Source: UBA9926 sp038131595 (lineage in GTDB: Bacteria; Pseudomonadota; Gammaproteobacteria; Pseudomonadales; Azotimanducaceae). Taken from it: DNA of 64,000 nt. Every line of letters starts with the position of its first letter. Position 1 is the stretch's first letter. Shown here one piece after another: positions 48,510 through 58,451 of the stretch. The DNA lies in NCBI GenBank assembly GCA_038131595.1, contig JAYPPR010000008.1, positions 1,674,001 to 1,738,000 on the forward strand. Reading direction: 5' to 3'. The notes beneath the pieces are model-generated. The model saw only the letters and a list, made by a program, of their open reading frames with translations. It was not told where the DNA came from and made no database searches. The position numbers and the translations under genes were made by a program.

Positions 48510-49852
48510 GGTAGTGGTCGGCTATGGAAGGACTGGGCGCTCCGTCGCTCGCTTTTTCGAGGAGCGCGCCTTGCCGTTTTGGGTGGCCGATGATCATCTG
48601 GATCCAGAAGCAAAGACAGGCCTCGATACGTTTCAACATTGTGAAGGGTGCTCAACACTTGCCGAACTGTCCCCTGCAAGCGGCCACACTTGGATCGTTA
48701 GTCCTGGTATCCCGCTCACACACCCTGTCTTTGAGCGCGCGATAAACCAGGGTGTTCAATTGATCAACGACTTGCACCTTTTTGCGCGAGAGGTGTCGGG
48801 ACTACTTGTTGGGGTCACTGGATCTAACGGTAAATCTACCGTAGTCGCCATGGTCGACCATATCGCGAAAGCGCATCAGATTCGTTCCATCGCCGCCGGC
48901 AATATCGGATTACCCGTTCTTGAGACGCTAGACCAAAGCCTAGAACTCACGGTGATAGAGCTGTCGAGCTACCAATTGGAGTTAGACCCGGTGATAGATT
49001 TTCACGTGGGGGCGCTGGTCAATCTGATGCCCGATCACTTAGACCGCTACCCGTCGGTTGATGCTTACTACAAGACTAAGGAAAAGCTCCTTCGAGCATC
49101 AGACAAGGTGGTTTGTTTTGATGCCTGGCGTGCCGAGCGAACTGACCAGGCGCTCCATGCGCAGGCCCAAGACTGGTTGTGGGTGGGCAAGCGCGCGACG
49201 GCGATAACCATTCGGTTGGTACTCAAAAGGGCGTGGAGGTGATTGATGCTGGCCAAGTCTATCGCTTCATTCACGGTGATGGAGAAGGAGAAATTCAGAA
49301 CGAGGTGTTTGGCTTTGTCGACACAATAGTTCGAACGCAGCGTCGGCGATGGGTGTTGCGTTGTGCTTGGGCTTGCCCTTCAAGACATCCCTTGCGGCTT
49401 TGCAGTCGTTCACAGGCCTCGCTCATCGATGCGAGGTGGTCCAGACAGAGGACGGGGTGACTTGGGTCAACGATTCCAAAGCCACTAACGTGGGCGCAGC
49501 AGTTAGCGCGATACGTAGTTTTGGCGACGGCGCTCCTCTCATTTTGATAGCGGGCGGCCAGGCGAAGCAGGAAGACTACGGGGTGTTGGCCGGAACGCTT
49601 GCTGGGATAGATTCGGTCAAAGGAGTCCTGCTGTACGGTGAGGCGGCGGCGCTCATCAGTGAACAATTAGGAGCGACATGTCACCAAGAGATCGTGAAAG
49701 ATCTCGCTAATGCGATTACCAGCGCACGCGCCTTGTCCGCCGATGGAGATGTGGTGTTATTCTCCCCAGCCTGCTCGAGTTTTGATCAGTTTCAAGACTT
49801 TGAGGCGCGCGGCAACGCGTTTAGGCAGTGCGTTTTGGAGCTAGTCGCATGA
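48502..49852 (+). pseudogene. murD: UDP-MurNAc-L-alanine:D-glutamate ligase MurD, frameshifted
   Basis: MurD adds D-glutamate. It starts VVVGYGRTGRSVARFFEE (UMP-binding domain) from an ATG inside the end of murE. GVTGSNGKSTVVAMV is the ATP loop, and NLMPDHLDRYPSVDAYYKTK the central domain. The frame breaks near 49190 and again near 49320, then continues as HRCEVVQTEDGVTWVNDSKAT and FSPACSSFDQF to TGA at 49850. Length about 450 codons is right. The stop overlaps the ftsW ATG (ATGA). Confidence 0.9.
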
Positions 49853-51021
49853 GTGCGGTGAGACTGTCACCTGCCGTCATGGAAAGCCGGCCACCGCTGG
49901 ATCAACTGATCGCTGGGTCAGCGGCCTTTTTGCTGGTGTTGGGCGTTGTGATGGTGGGCTCAGCGTCAACGGAAATTTCTGCTCGCAACTTTGGTCATCC
50001 TTTTTATCTGCTTGTAAAACACAGCGCGTTTATTGCCCTTGCTGTGGTTGGGTTGCTAGCGACGCTGGTTATCCCCATAAGAACATGGCAGCGCCTGCAT
50101 GTTATTGCTTATCTTGGAGCGCTCTTACTGCTGATTTGTGTACTGATTCCAGGCGTTGGCCGAGAGGTCAATGGCGCGACGCGGTGGATTCCCTTGGGTT
50201 TTTTCACGCTTCAAGGCTCCGAGTTTGTCAAAGTATTGGCCGCTATGTTTATCGCTGGGTATGTGGCAAGACCGTCAGGTCTCAGTCCATCAACGCTGCC
50301 AGGCTATTTATTACCGCTTGACTCACGCTCTTGCTGAGTGTGTTGCTGCTCGCGCAACCTGACTTTGGCGCGGTGATTGTCATGATGAGCGGGGTGATGG
50401 CGGTATTATTTTTCGTCAAAACACCCATGAAATATTTTTTGCCCACCGTACTAGTTGGCGTTGGTGTCGTTGCCTTGCTCATCTATTTACAGCCCTACCG
50501 AATGGCCAGATTGGTCGCTTTCACCGATCCCTGGGCGCACCAGTTCGGTGGCGGTTATCAACTAACACAAGCGTTGATTGCTATCGGGCGCGGTGAATGG
50601 CTGGGGTTAGGACTGGGCAACTCGGTTCAGAAACTATTTTATCTCCCAGAGGCACACACTGATTTTCTGTTTTCAATTTTGGTGGAGGAACTAGGCATTG
50701 CTGGCGCGCTCCTGACTCTGCTGGGGTTTGGCGTCCTCGTGGGTCGTGGGCTCATCGTTACAAAGCCGCGCGCTTAGACTTGATTTTGTTTTTCATGGCG
50801 CACTCGCAGCAGGGATCAGCGTGATGCTCGGCGTTCAGGCACTCATTAATCTTGGCGTTAATCTGGGGTTGTTACCGACCAAAGGCCTTACGCTCCCGTT
50901 GATGAGCTTTGGCGGGAATAGTTTGTTGGTGAGTGGTTTGATGATCGGGCTCTTGCTTCGAGTTGAGTGGGAGATTAGGCATGCCCCGCCGCCTCCCAAC
51001 GTGAAAGGGGCGCGCTCGTGA
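49849..51021 (+). pseudogene. ftsW: Septal peptidoglycan glycosyltransferase FtsW, two frameshifts
   Basis: FtsW is the SEDS polymerase partner of FtsI. The ATG at 49849 overlaps murD. Helices and motifs run through NGATRWIPLGFFTLQGSEF; a lost base near 50330 moves the frame to LLLAQPDFGAVIVMM, then HTDFLFSILVEELG. An extra base near 50750 leads to GLTLPLMSFGGNSLLVSG. The span of 391 codons is normal. The stop overlaps the murC start as GTGA; murG, which usually lies between, is missing. Confidence 0.9.
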
Positions 51022-52481
51022 CTCGTCGTCTTGAACAACTGTCTCTCGCAGAGATGGGCAGAGTTAGATCTATCCATTTTGTGGGTATTGGCGGATCTGG
51101 CATGAGCGGGATCGCGGAGGTGCTACTCAATCAAGGATTTGAAATTTCTGGCTCCGATCTAGCGGAAAGCAAAGTGACAGAGAGATTGCGGTCCCTCGGC
51201 GTAGCGATCTTCATAGGGCATAAGGCTGAACAGGTGGAAGGTCGAGACGTCGTAGTCATCTCGAGCGCAGTCAATGATGCGAATCCCGAGATTGCGGCCG
51301 CGAAGGAAAGACGCATTCCCGTGATTAGGCGTGCTGAAATGCTGGGCGAGCTAATGCGCTACCGGTTCGGAATTGCTGTGGCGGGAACCCATGGCAAAAC
51401 AACGACGACTAGCATTGTTGCGAGTGTGTTTGGTGCCGCTGACAAAGATCCTACTTTTATCATCGGTGGGTTATTAAAGGGCGTGCAAAGCAACGCGAAA
51501 TTGGGATCTGGGCGTTATTTGATCGCTGAGGCAGATGAAAGCGACGCTTCATTTGTTCACTTACTACCGATGATTACGGTGCTCACGAATGTGGACCGCG
51601 ATCATTTGGTTAATTACGACGGAAGTTTCAGCAAGCTGAGAGAGGCGTTTTTGGGGTTTGTCCATAACTTGCCTTTTTATGGGCTCCTAATCGCATGTGT
51701 GGATGATCCAATTGTTGCATCGATGCTGCCTCAAATTACTCGCCCGATCATCACTTACGGGTTCTCCGAGAGCGCCGATGTGCGTGCCGAGGGATGGCGT
51801 CAAATAGAAACGACGTCATATTTCGACGTGGTCGTTCAAGCAACTGGCGATCGATTTTCGGTGCAGATAGGCATGCCAGGCAGACACAACGTGTTGAATG
51901 CGCTAGCCGCCGTCGCGGTGGCGCTTGATCAAGATTTAGAGCATTCAGCCATTAAGCGAGGCTTAGCAGAATTTGCAGGCGTTGGGCGTCGTTTTGAAGT
52001 TTTGGGCCGATGCTCTGTAGGTGAGGCTGAATTTTTGTTGGTTGACGATTACGGACATCACCCCAGCGAGGTCAGAGCCACCATTGATGCGGTCCGCGCG
52101 AGTTGGCCTGAGAAACGAGTCGTCATGATTTATCAACCTCATCGCTACTCTCGAACGAACGAATTGTTTGATCAATTTGTTGAGGTGCTGAAATCTGTTG
52201 ACGTGCTTCTTTTGACGGAGGTTTACGCAGCGGGAGAGGCGCCCATTCCCGGCTCGGCGGGCTTAGATCTATACGAGCGGCTTCGATTGGAAATGGGTGA
52301 GCGTGTGCAGTGGGCCGAATCAGTAACCATGGCCGGAGATCAAGTTGCCTCGATCATCGGGCAGGGCGATGTATTACTGACGCAAGGTGCGGGTGAAACA
52401 GCCAATTTGGCGGCGGAACTTCTGGAACGCCACCAATCCTCTGAGTCGCAACCAGCACTGATTGAGAGAGGAGGCGCTTAG
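51018..52481 (+). CDS. murC: UDP-N-acetylmuramate:L-alanine ligase
   Basis: 487 residues, intact. MurC adds L-alanine to UDP-MurNAc. IHFVGIGGSGMSGIAEVL is the dinucleotide-like N-domain, AGTHGKTTTTSIVA the ATP loop, and DDYGHHPSEVRAT and YQPHRYSRT are C-domain motifs. A GTG start overlaps the ftsW stop. It marks the return to undamaged sequence after the region at 40.7-50.8 kb. Confidence 0.97.
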   Translation: MTRRLEQLSLAEMGRVRSIHFVGIGGSGMSGIAEVLLNQGFEISGSDLAESKVTERLRSLGVAIFIGHKAEQVEGRDVVVISSAVNDANPEIAAAKERRIPVIRRAEMLGELMRYRFGIAVAGTHGKTTTTSIVASVFGAADKDPTFIIGGLLKGVQSNAKLGSGRYLIAEADESDASFVHLLPMITVLTNVDRDHLVNYDGSFSKLREAFLGFVHNLPFYGLLIACVDDPIVASMLPQITRPIITYGFSESADVRAEGWRQIETTSYFDVVVQATGDRFSVQIGMPGRHNVLNALAAVAVALDQDLEHSAIKRGLAEFAGVGRRFEVLGRCSVGEAEFLLVDDYGHHPSEVRATIDAVRASWPEKRVVMIYQPHRYSRTNELFDQFVEVLKSVDVLLLTEVYAAGEAPIPGSAGLDLYERLRLEMGERVQWAESVTMAGDQVASIIGQGDVLLTQGAGETANLAAELLERHQSSESQPALIERGGA

Positions 52482-52482
52482 C

Positions 52483-53205
52483 GTGTTGAGATTGATTGGT
52501 TGGGGCCTTCTTATCCTCGGCGTGATTGCTGCGACGGGTTTAGCTCGAGGCCTTGCTCCCACATCGCGAAGCGTTGATCTGGTCGAAATCGTCGGTCAGA
52601 TTGAAGACAGGCAACGCGCCGACCTTCAATCTGCACTCACTCATATTGCTGCCGACCTGGATGACATTGAGCTCGTTAAATTGCACCTCGAGCAAGTTGA
52701 CTGGGTGGCTAGAGTTGATGTCACCTTACGCTGGCCGAGTAAGCTCGTGGTGGAAGTGGAGCCCGAGACGCCAATTGCCTACTGGAATGATCTTGGGTTC
52801 ATTAACCAGCATGGGGCAACCTTTAACTCTCCTTACTTGACCGGTTTTGATCTACCTCACTTGCATGGGCCACCTGATCAATTTGATGCGGTAATGCGCA
52901 CCTATCAGCAGGTTAGTCAGATGCTGAGCGCAGGACGAATCAAAGCGTTGTATGTGCTTGAGCGCGGTTCGGTTGAATTCGAATTGGATAACGGATGGAC
53001 GATCCTTCTTGGCAGCGAGGACCTACCTGATCGCCTAGCCCGCGCGCTGTCTGTCATCGACCGACTAAGCGTGATGAATGTTAGAGATCCAGGGATTCGG
53101 ATTGATGCTCGCTACCCTGATGGTGTCGCTCTCAACGGATCACTGCCTGCACTTGATCAGATGTGGTCATCAAACGTGGACCCTACAACGAGGAACAAAC
53201 TATGA
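52483..53205 (+). CDS. ftsQ: Cell division protein FtsQ
   Basis: 240 residues from a GTG at 52483, preceded by GGAGG inside the murC end. An N-terminal helix (LIGWGLLILGVIAATG) is followed by a POTRA-like domain and the FtsQ beta domain (WVARVDVTLRWPSKLVVEVE, AYWNDLGFINQHGATF). FtsQ recruits FtsBL. ddlB normally lies between murC and ftsQ and is absent. The stop overlaps the ftsA ATG (ATGA). Confidence 0.92.
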   Translation: MLRLIGWGLLILGVIAATGLARGLAPTSRSVDLVEIVGQIEDRQRADLQSALTHIAADLDDIELVKLHLEQVDWVARVDVTLRWPSKLVVEVEPETPIAYWNDLGFINQHGATFNSPYLTGFDLPHLHGPPDQFDAVMRTYQQVSQMLSAGRIKALYVLERGSVEFELDNGWTILLGSEDLPDRLARALSVIDRLSVMNVRDPGIRIDARYPDGVALNGSLPALDQMWSSNVDPTTRNKL

Positions 53206-54434
53206 ATCAGAATGTGGCTGGTCGTATGGTCGTCGGACTGGATATTGGAACGTCAAAGATTGTTGCCATTGTTGGAGAGCAGAGTCCAGAAGGGCAGTTA
53301 GAAATCATTGGTATTGGAAGCCACGCCTCGCGAGGACTAAAAAAAGGTGTGGTCGTCAATATCGACTCAACAGTGCAATCCATCCAGCGGGCGGTTGAAG
53401 AGGCCGAACTGATGGCTGGTTGCCAAATTCAATCGGTCTACGCAGGGATTGCTGGCAGTCACATTCGAAGTATGAGCTCGCACGGGATCGTCGCGATCCG
53501 CGACCGAGAGGTTTTTCAACCCGATATCGATCGAGTGATTGATGCGGCTCAAGCGGTCGCGATCCCAGCTGATCAAAAAATTCTTCATATCCTGCCTCAG
53601 GAATTTCTGATTGATAGCCAGGAAGGAATCAAAGAGCCGCTCGGTATGTCCGGTGTTCGCTTGGAGGCGAAAGTTCATTTGGTGACCTGCGCCGTTAATG
53701 CCGCGCAGAACATTGAAAAGTGTATCCAGCAATGTGGCCTCGCCGTAGACGACATCATTCTTGAGCAGTTGGCCTCAAGCTATGCGGTGTTGACGGAAGA
53801 TGAGAAAGACTTGGGAGTCTGCTTAGTCGATATCGGTGGTGGTACCTCAGATATCGCTATTTTTACAGAAGGGGCGATTAAGCACACCGCGGTGATCCCT
53901 ATCGCAGGGGATCAAGTGACTAACGACATCGCTATGGCGCTTCGTACGCCGACGCAGAACGCAGAAGAAATCAAGATCAAATATGGTTGTGCGTTGGCCT
54001 CGCTAGCCGGCGAAAGCGAGACGATCAAAGTGCCCAGTGTCGGCGAGCGTGAGGACAGAGACTTGTCGAGACAAGCGCTCGCCGAGGTGATCGAACCGCG
54101 GTACGAGGAATTGTTCACGCTGATCCAGGCGGAGCTTCGTCGTAGTGGTTTCGAGGATCTCATTCCTGCGGGCATCGTCTTGACAGGGGGTACGTCAAAA
54201 ATGGAGGGAGTCGTAGAGCTTGCCGAGGAAATTTTTCACATGCCGGTCAGTATTGGGAAACCAAAGAGTGTCGCGGGCCTCTCAGATATCGTGAGAAATC
54301 CGATCTACGCCACATCGGTCGGTCTGCTTCAGTATGGATTGGGCAATGCCCCCCAATCACACGGTGCTCACCGCAGTGAGATGCAAAGCGGTTCAGTATG
54401 GCAATCAGTGAAAAGCTGGTTGCTTGGACAATAA
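53202..54434 (+). CDS. ftsA: Cell division actin homologue FtsA
   Basis: 410 residues, starting at the ATG overlapping ftsQ. FtsA tethers FtsZ to the membrane. VGLDIGTSKIVAIVG and VDIGGGTSDIAIF are the actin-fold phosphate motifs; the C-terminal WQSVKSWLLGQ is the membrane-targeting amphipathic helix. Intact. Confidence 0.97.
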   Translation: MNQNVAGRMVVGLDIGTSKIVAIVGEQSPEGQLEIIGIGSHASRGLKKGVVVNIDSTVQSIQRAVEEAELMAGCQIQSVYAGIAGSHIRSMSSHGIVAIRDREVFQPDIDRVIDAAQAVAIPADQKILHILPQEFLIDSQEGIKEPLGMSGVRLEAKVHLVTCAVNAAQNIEKCIQQCGLAVDDIILEQLASSYAVLTEDEKDLGVCLVDIGGGTSDIAIFTEGAIKHTAVIPIAGDQVTNDIAMALRTPTQNAEEIKIKYGCALASLAGESETIKVPSVGEREDRDLSRQALAEVIEPRYEELFTLIQAELRRSGFEDLIPAGIVLTGGTSKMEGVVELAEEIFHMPVSIGKPKSVAGLSDIVRNPIYATSVGLLQYGLGNAPQSHGAHRSEMQSGSVWQSVKSWLLGQ

Positions 54435-54467
54435 CAACGTTGGATCAATCGGTCAGGAGAAACATCC

Positions 54468-55619
54468 ATGTTCGAACTTGTAGATAACTCACCGCAACAT
54501 GCGGTTATTAAGGTCATCGGAGTCGGTGGTGGCGGTGGCAACGCTGTTCAGCATATGGTGGACAAGCAAATTGATGGGGTGGACTTTATTTGTGCGAATA
54601 CCGACGCCCAAGCGTTACAGCGCATGAATTCTGGAACCTTGCTTCAATTGGGTAATGATGTCACCAAAGGACTCGGTGCAGGCGCTAACCCTGAGCGAGG
54701 AAAGCAGGCAGCGATCGAGGATAAGGAGTTACTTCGTGAATCTCTTGAGGGCGCGGACATGGTATTCATCACGGCTGGTATGGGTGGTGGTACTGGGACC
54801 GGCGCTGCGCCTATCGTCGCTCAAATCGCACGCGAGCTGGGAATTCTCACTGTCGCAGTAGTGACCAAGCCTTTTCCTTTTGAAGGCAAGAAGCGAATGA
54901 ACATTGCAGAGCAGGGAATCGCCGAGTTGTCCGAATATGTCGATTCACTCATCACGGTTCCAAACGAGAAATTATTGAGCATCATGGGTCAAGACACGCC
55001 GCTACTTCAGGCATTTTCGACCGTCGATGACGTACTGCTTGGCGCGGTTCAGGGGATCGCTGATCTCATCATCCGACCTGGAATGATCAACGTCGATTTT
55101 GCTGATGTAAGGACGGTTATGTCTGAAATGGGCATGGCAATGATGGGCTCCGGTTTGGCACAAGGTGACAACCGAGCCATTGAGGCTGCTGAAGCAGCTG
55201 TTCGCTCCCCACTGCTCGAGGATATCGATATCTCTGGGGCGAGGGGGCTACTGGTCAACATCGCTGCAGGGCTTGATATTACGCTCACAGAATTCTCGCA
55301 GGTAGGATCCACCGTTGAGGATTTCGCATCGGAGAATGCAACCGTCGTTATTGGAACGGTGATCGATCCAGAGATGGGAGATGAGATGCGCGTAACGGTC
55401 GTGGCTACTGGGCTTGGGCTGGATGAAGATCAGAAATCAGCAGAATTGCAGACAGAGCTTCGTAAGCGCTTAGCTGGGGATGGCGTGCCCGATTATGGGG
55501 TGCTCGATAAGCCGACCGTCATAAGGAACAAAGCCTTGGGAGAGGGAAAAGGGGACCTTAAACAGCAGGATCTAGAGTATCTTGATATCCCTGCGTTTTT
55601 GAGGCGCCAAGCAGACTAA
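54468..55619 (+). CDS. ftsZ: Cell division tubulin homologue FtsZ
   Basis: 383 residues. FtsZ polymerises into the Z-ring. VIGVGGGGGNAV begins the GTPase domain, GGGTGTGAAP is the tubulin signature loop, and the C-terminal LDIPAFLRRQ is the peptide that binds FtsA and ZipA. A strong terminator follows 32 bases later, closing the dcw operon. Intact. Confidence 0.98.
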   Translation: MFELVDNSPQHAVIKVIGVGGGGGNAVQHMVDKQIDGVDFICANTDAQALQRMNSGTLLQLGNDVTKGLGAGANPERGKQAAIEDKELLRESLEGADMVFITAGMGGGTGTGAAPIVAQIARELGILTVAVVTKPFPFEGKKRMNIAEQGIAELSEYVDSLITVPNEKLLSIMGQDTPLLQAFSTVDDVLLGAVQGIADLIIRPGMINVDFADVRTVMSEMGMAMMGSGLAQGDNRAIEAAEAAVRSPLLEDIDISGARGLLVNIAAGLDITLTEFSQVGSTVEDFASENATVVIGTVIDPEMGDEMRVTVVATGLGLDEDQKSAELQTELRKRLAGDGVPDYGVLDKPTVIRNKALGEGKGDLKQQDLEYLDIPAFLRRQAD

Positions 55620-55650
55620 ATAAACCCTTCAAGAAAAACTGACCGAATTG

Positions 55651-55684
55651 GGGCGCACTAGGTGGATAGTGCGCCCTTTTTTTT
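55651..55684 (+). terminator. Rho-independent terminator after ftsZ
   Basis: A perfect 10-bp stem (GGGCGCACTA / TAGTGCGCCC) with a 6-base loop GGTGGA and eight T residues. Confidence 0.95.
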
Positions 55685-56000
55685 GGCAAAAAATTATTAA
55701 TCCGATATTAAAGTGAAGAAATATTCGGTTTAGCGATTAAATATGCAACTTTTCTCCACTATTGCGGTCAATATTGGAGTAATTCCGTAGGCTTTTAAGG
55801 TGAGGTTTGCTAAGATTCGGGCCGTTTTGAAGAAGAGCGGCTGGGAAGCCACCCTACATCTGCCAAGCGGACGAAGAAGACGAAGAAACAGGCGCGGTGA
55901 AACAGAGCAGTTAACTCAGGCACCGTAGTAGTTAAAGCCAGCAGAGAGAAGAAGCGTCCGCGGGCATCTAGGCAGAAGGGTTTCAAGCGAAGGATCGGGA
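55685..56000 (+). other. lpxC upstream region
   Basis: 316 bases between the ftsZ terminator and lpxC with no gene. It is AT-rich to about 55810 and holds the possible promoter listed separately. Confidence 0.5.
55808..55816 (+). promoter_or_regulatory. Possible extended -10 promoter for lpxC
   Basis: TGCTAAGAT (TGn plus TAAGAT) at 55808-55816, about 185 bases before lpxC; the -35 is poor. A separate lpxC promoter after a terminated ftsZ transcript is expected from related genomes. Confidence 0.4.
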
Positions 56001-56933
56001 ATGATCAAGCAAAGAACATTAAAAAACGCGATCAGTGCGACAGGTATTGGTTTGCATACTGGTGAAAAAGTGCGCCTGACGCTGCGTCCAGCACCAGTTA
56101 ATACGGGCATTCGCTTCATTCGAACCGACCTTAGTCCCGCTGTTGAGATACCAGCCCAGCACGCAGCCGTTTTGGACACTCGACTTGCGACTACTGTTGG
56201 TGAGGGCAGTGCCCGTATATCCACCGTTGAGCACTTAATGGCGGCGTTGAGTGGGATGGCAATCGATAACCTGTATATCGACATCAGTGGGCCAGAGATG
56301 CCGATTATGGATGGCAGCTCAGCGACGTTCGTATTTTTACTTCAGTCAGCGGGTATCGAGTTTCAGCGTGCGGCCAAGCGATTTTTGCGAATCAAAAAGC
56401 CGGTGACCGTGAAGGGAAGCGCACTCAGTAACGATTTTGGACAGTCCGTCGAAATCAGGCCCTACGATGGATTTAGGGTGTCGCACACGATCATTTACGA
56501 TAACGCAGTCATCAAGCGTCAGCAGGCGACCATTGATTTTTCCGAGACAGATTTCACTAAGTCTGTCAGCAGAGCACGTACGTTTGGGCTTATGCAAGAG
56601 TTCGAACAGTTGCGCGAAATGAATCTTGCAAAGGGCGGCAGCTTGGATAACGCCATCGTCGTTGACGAATACCGTATATTGAATCCTGACGGATTACGTC
56701 ATGAAGACGAATTTGTAAGGCACAAAATATTAGATGCCATCGGTGACCTCTATCTGCTTGGATACAGCCTGATTGGTGAGTTCGTCGGGTTCAAATCTGG
56801 GCACACAGAAAACCATCTCCTCAGGAAAGCCCTGCTCGAAAACACTTCAGCTTGGGAGCTGGTGACATTTGGCGATGAGGCTAAAGTACCGCCAGCCTAC
56901 GCGGGGCTACCCAGTCTCGAGATCGCGAGCTAG
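56001..56933 (+). CDS. lpxC: UDP-3-O-acyl-N-acetylglucosamine deacetylase
   Basis: 310 residues, intact. LpxC is the zinc enzyme for the committed step of lipid A synthesis. GIGLHTGEKVRLTL, the zinc histidine in STVEHLMAALSG, PIMDGSSATFV and the second zinc site HKILDAIGDLYLLG are present. Its stop codon directly abuts the end of the convergent dciA gene. Confidence 0.97.
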   Translation: MIKQRTLKNAISATGIGLHTGEKVRLTLRPAPVNTGIRFIRTDLSPAVEIPAQHAAVLDTRLATTVGEGSARISTVEHLMAALSGMAIDNLYIDISGPEMPIMDGSSATFVFLLQSAGIEFQRAAKRFLRIKKPVTVKGSALSNDFGQSVEIRPYDGFRVSHTIIYDNAVIKRQQATIDFSETDFTKSVSRARTFGLMQEFEQLREMNLAKGGSLDNAIVVDEYRILNPDGLRHEDEFVRHKILDAIGDLYLLGYSLIGEFVGFKSGHTENHLLRKALLENTSAWELVTFGDEAKVPPAYAGLPSLEIAS

Positions 56934-57395
56934 CTAACGGGGTTTTTCCCCTCGAGATGAGAGCGACTCGAGCGCTCTTTTCAGCCTTGGATCTGACATG
57001 AGCGCCGCTTGCTCCGCCAGCAAGGCGCTAGTGTCAGTTGACATTGGGACCGGAGCACGAGGCGCTACCTTTTCCCATTCAATGAACCCCTTATCGCTGA
57101 TTCTCCAATCGGGGTGGGATCCGACTCTGACTTCTATGTTAGTAAACCGCTTCCTAAGGATGGTCTCTACTTTAGGCAAGAGGGCTTGGGATCGATAGCG
57201 TAGCCGAGTGGCTAGTGAACCATCTTGGACCTGCAGAACGAGGGTCGTGCCCTCTATGCGGCAGATAAAAACCGAGAACCCTAGCTCGCTGGATAGCGCG
57301 TCGCTCAACCGACCAAGGCTTTTGGCTTGCTCTACCAACCGTCTAGCGGCCTTACTTGCGGGATCGTCGAGTTGGTTAAGAAGATGGTCAGGCAT
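56934..57395 (-). CDS. dciA: DciA-like DUF721 protein (replicative helicase loader)
   Basis: 153 residues. DUF721/DciA is the ancestral loader of the DnaB helicase in bacteria lacking DnaC. The KH-like domain occupies about residues 25-100 (EGTTLVLQVQDGSLATRLRYRS is the diagnostic strand-helix). The C-terminal tail is probably disordered. Position between lpxC and the LytM gene is that of the Pseudomonas homologue. Divergent from the M23 gene with about 55 bases between starts. Confidence 0.82.
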   Translation of the reverse strand: MPDHLLNQLDDPASKAARRLVEQAKSLGRLSDALSSELGFSVFICRIEGTTLVLQVQDGSLATRLRYRSQALLPKVETILRKRFTNIEVRVGSHPDWRISDKGFIEWEKVAPRAPVPMSTDTSALLAEQAALMSDPRLKRALESLSSRGEKPR

Positions 57396-57449
57396 GAGGG
57401 ATTCGAGGCGTCTTCTGTTAATATGGGAGCGCGTGAGATCGGTCAGCGT

Positions 57450-58403
57450 ATGAAAGTCATCATAGTCAGTGATAAAGCCCGCTACTTCAATACTTTGGTG
57501 TTAGGTCCTAAAGGCCTACTTGTAGCGGCAGCGTTATGTTTGGTGACTGCGATTGTCTCTGCGGTGGCTTGGCGTCACTATACCCAAGCAGATACCCGGC
57601 TGGCTGTGACTTCGCTTGAAGTGATGAAGAGAGACATCGAGCTTCAAGCTTCCGAGATCAGCGCCCTTCAGACCACCTTAGATCGCAATCTTAAGGCTAG
57701 CGCAGTCGAAATTGCTCGGCTCGAGAATCAAATGGCCCGCGTGAATGCGTTGGGACAACGGTTAACAGAGCTATCCTCCTGGGATATTAGCGAATTCGAT
57801 TTTTCTTCGGAACCTGGTCTTGGTGGCGTTCGGGGCTCTGATCAGGATGTCGATGGAATTACTGTCAATGATGAAATTGAGGAGGGTGACGTGGCCGCAG
57901 CCCTAGGGATGCTCTCAAGATCACTAACAGACCGGTCGGCTCAGTTAGAAGTGATCGAGCGAGTTCTGTTAGAGGAGCATCGAGAGGCTAACCGATCATT
58001 GGCAGGAAAACCCGTTTTGAAAAGCTGGGTATCCTCAAATTTTGGCATGAGGACTGATCCCGTAACCGGTAAACGAGCGTGGCACAACGGCATTGATATT
58101 GCGAGTAAAGAAGGCGCTCCCGTCATTGCGATGGCGCCTGGCGTGGTGACGTTTGCGGGAACGAAGCCAGGGTACGGCAAGGTCGTAGACATCGATCATG
58201 GAGGTGGGCTGAAGACGCGCTATGCTCACCAACGCGAACTTTCGGTTGAAACGGGACTCTTCGTTCGCAAGGGACAGCAAATCGGAGAGGTCGGGAGTAC
58301 CGGTCGCTCGACTGGACCGCATGTCCACTATGAAATTCATAAAAACGGGCGTTCAATTGATCCGGCCCAGTTCGTTTACAAAGCGTCTCCACCTCGCTCG
58401 TAA
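57450..58403 (+). CDS. M23-family (LytM) membrane-anchored peptidase
   Basis: I prefer the ATG at 57450 (MKVIIVSDKAR); an upstream ATG at 57423 is possible. A membrane helix (about residues 20-42) and a periplasmic coiled coil (MKRDIELQASEISALQ) precede the M23 domain. The zinc motifs HNGIDIA and HVHYE are complete, so the enzyme is likely an active peptidoglycan endopeptidase rather than a degenerate EnvC/NlpD-type activator. Function inferred from family. It is upstream of secA, as in pseudomonads. Confidence 0.9.
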   Translation: MKVIIVSDKARYFNTLVLGPKGLLVAAALCLVTAIVSAVAWRHYTQADTRLAVTSLEVMKRDIELQASEISALQTTLDRNLKASAVEIARLENQMARVNALGQRLTELSSWDISEFDFSSEPGLGGVRGSDQDVDGITVNDEIEEGDVAAALGMLSRSLTDRSAQLEVIERVLLEEHREANRSLAGKPVLKSWVSSNFGMRTDPVTGKRAWHNGIDIASKEGAPVIAMAPGVVTFAGTKPGYGKVVDIDHGGGLKTRYAHQRELSVETGLFVRKGQQIGEVGSTGRSTGPHVHYEIHKNGRSIDPAQFVYKASPPRS

Positions 58404-58451
58404 ATCCCCAATAATGACTTTGATGCGACCGCAGATGTTGGTAAGAACCTT

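Noticed and set aside
40700..50800. Programmed frameshifting or transcriptional slippage as a system
   Set aside because: Breaks occur at many unrelated sequences, in both directions, and also affect a tRNA; no common slippery motif or downstream structure is seen.
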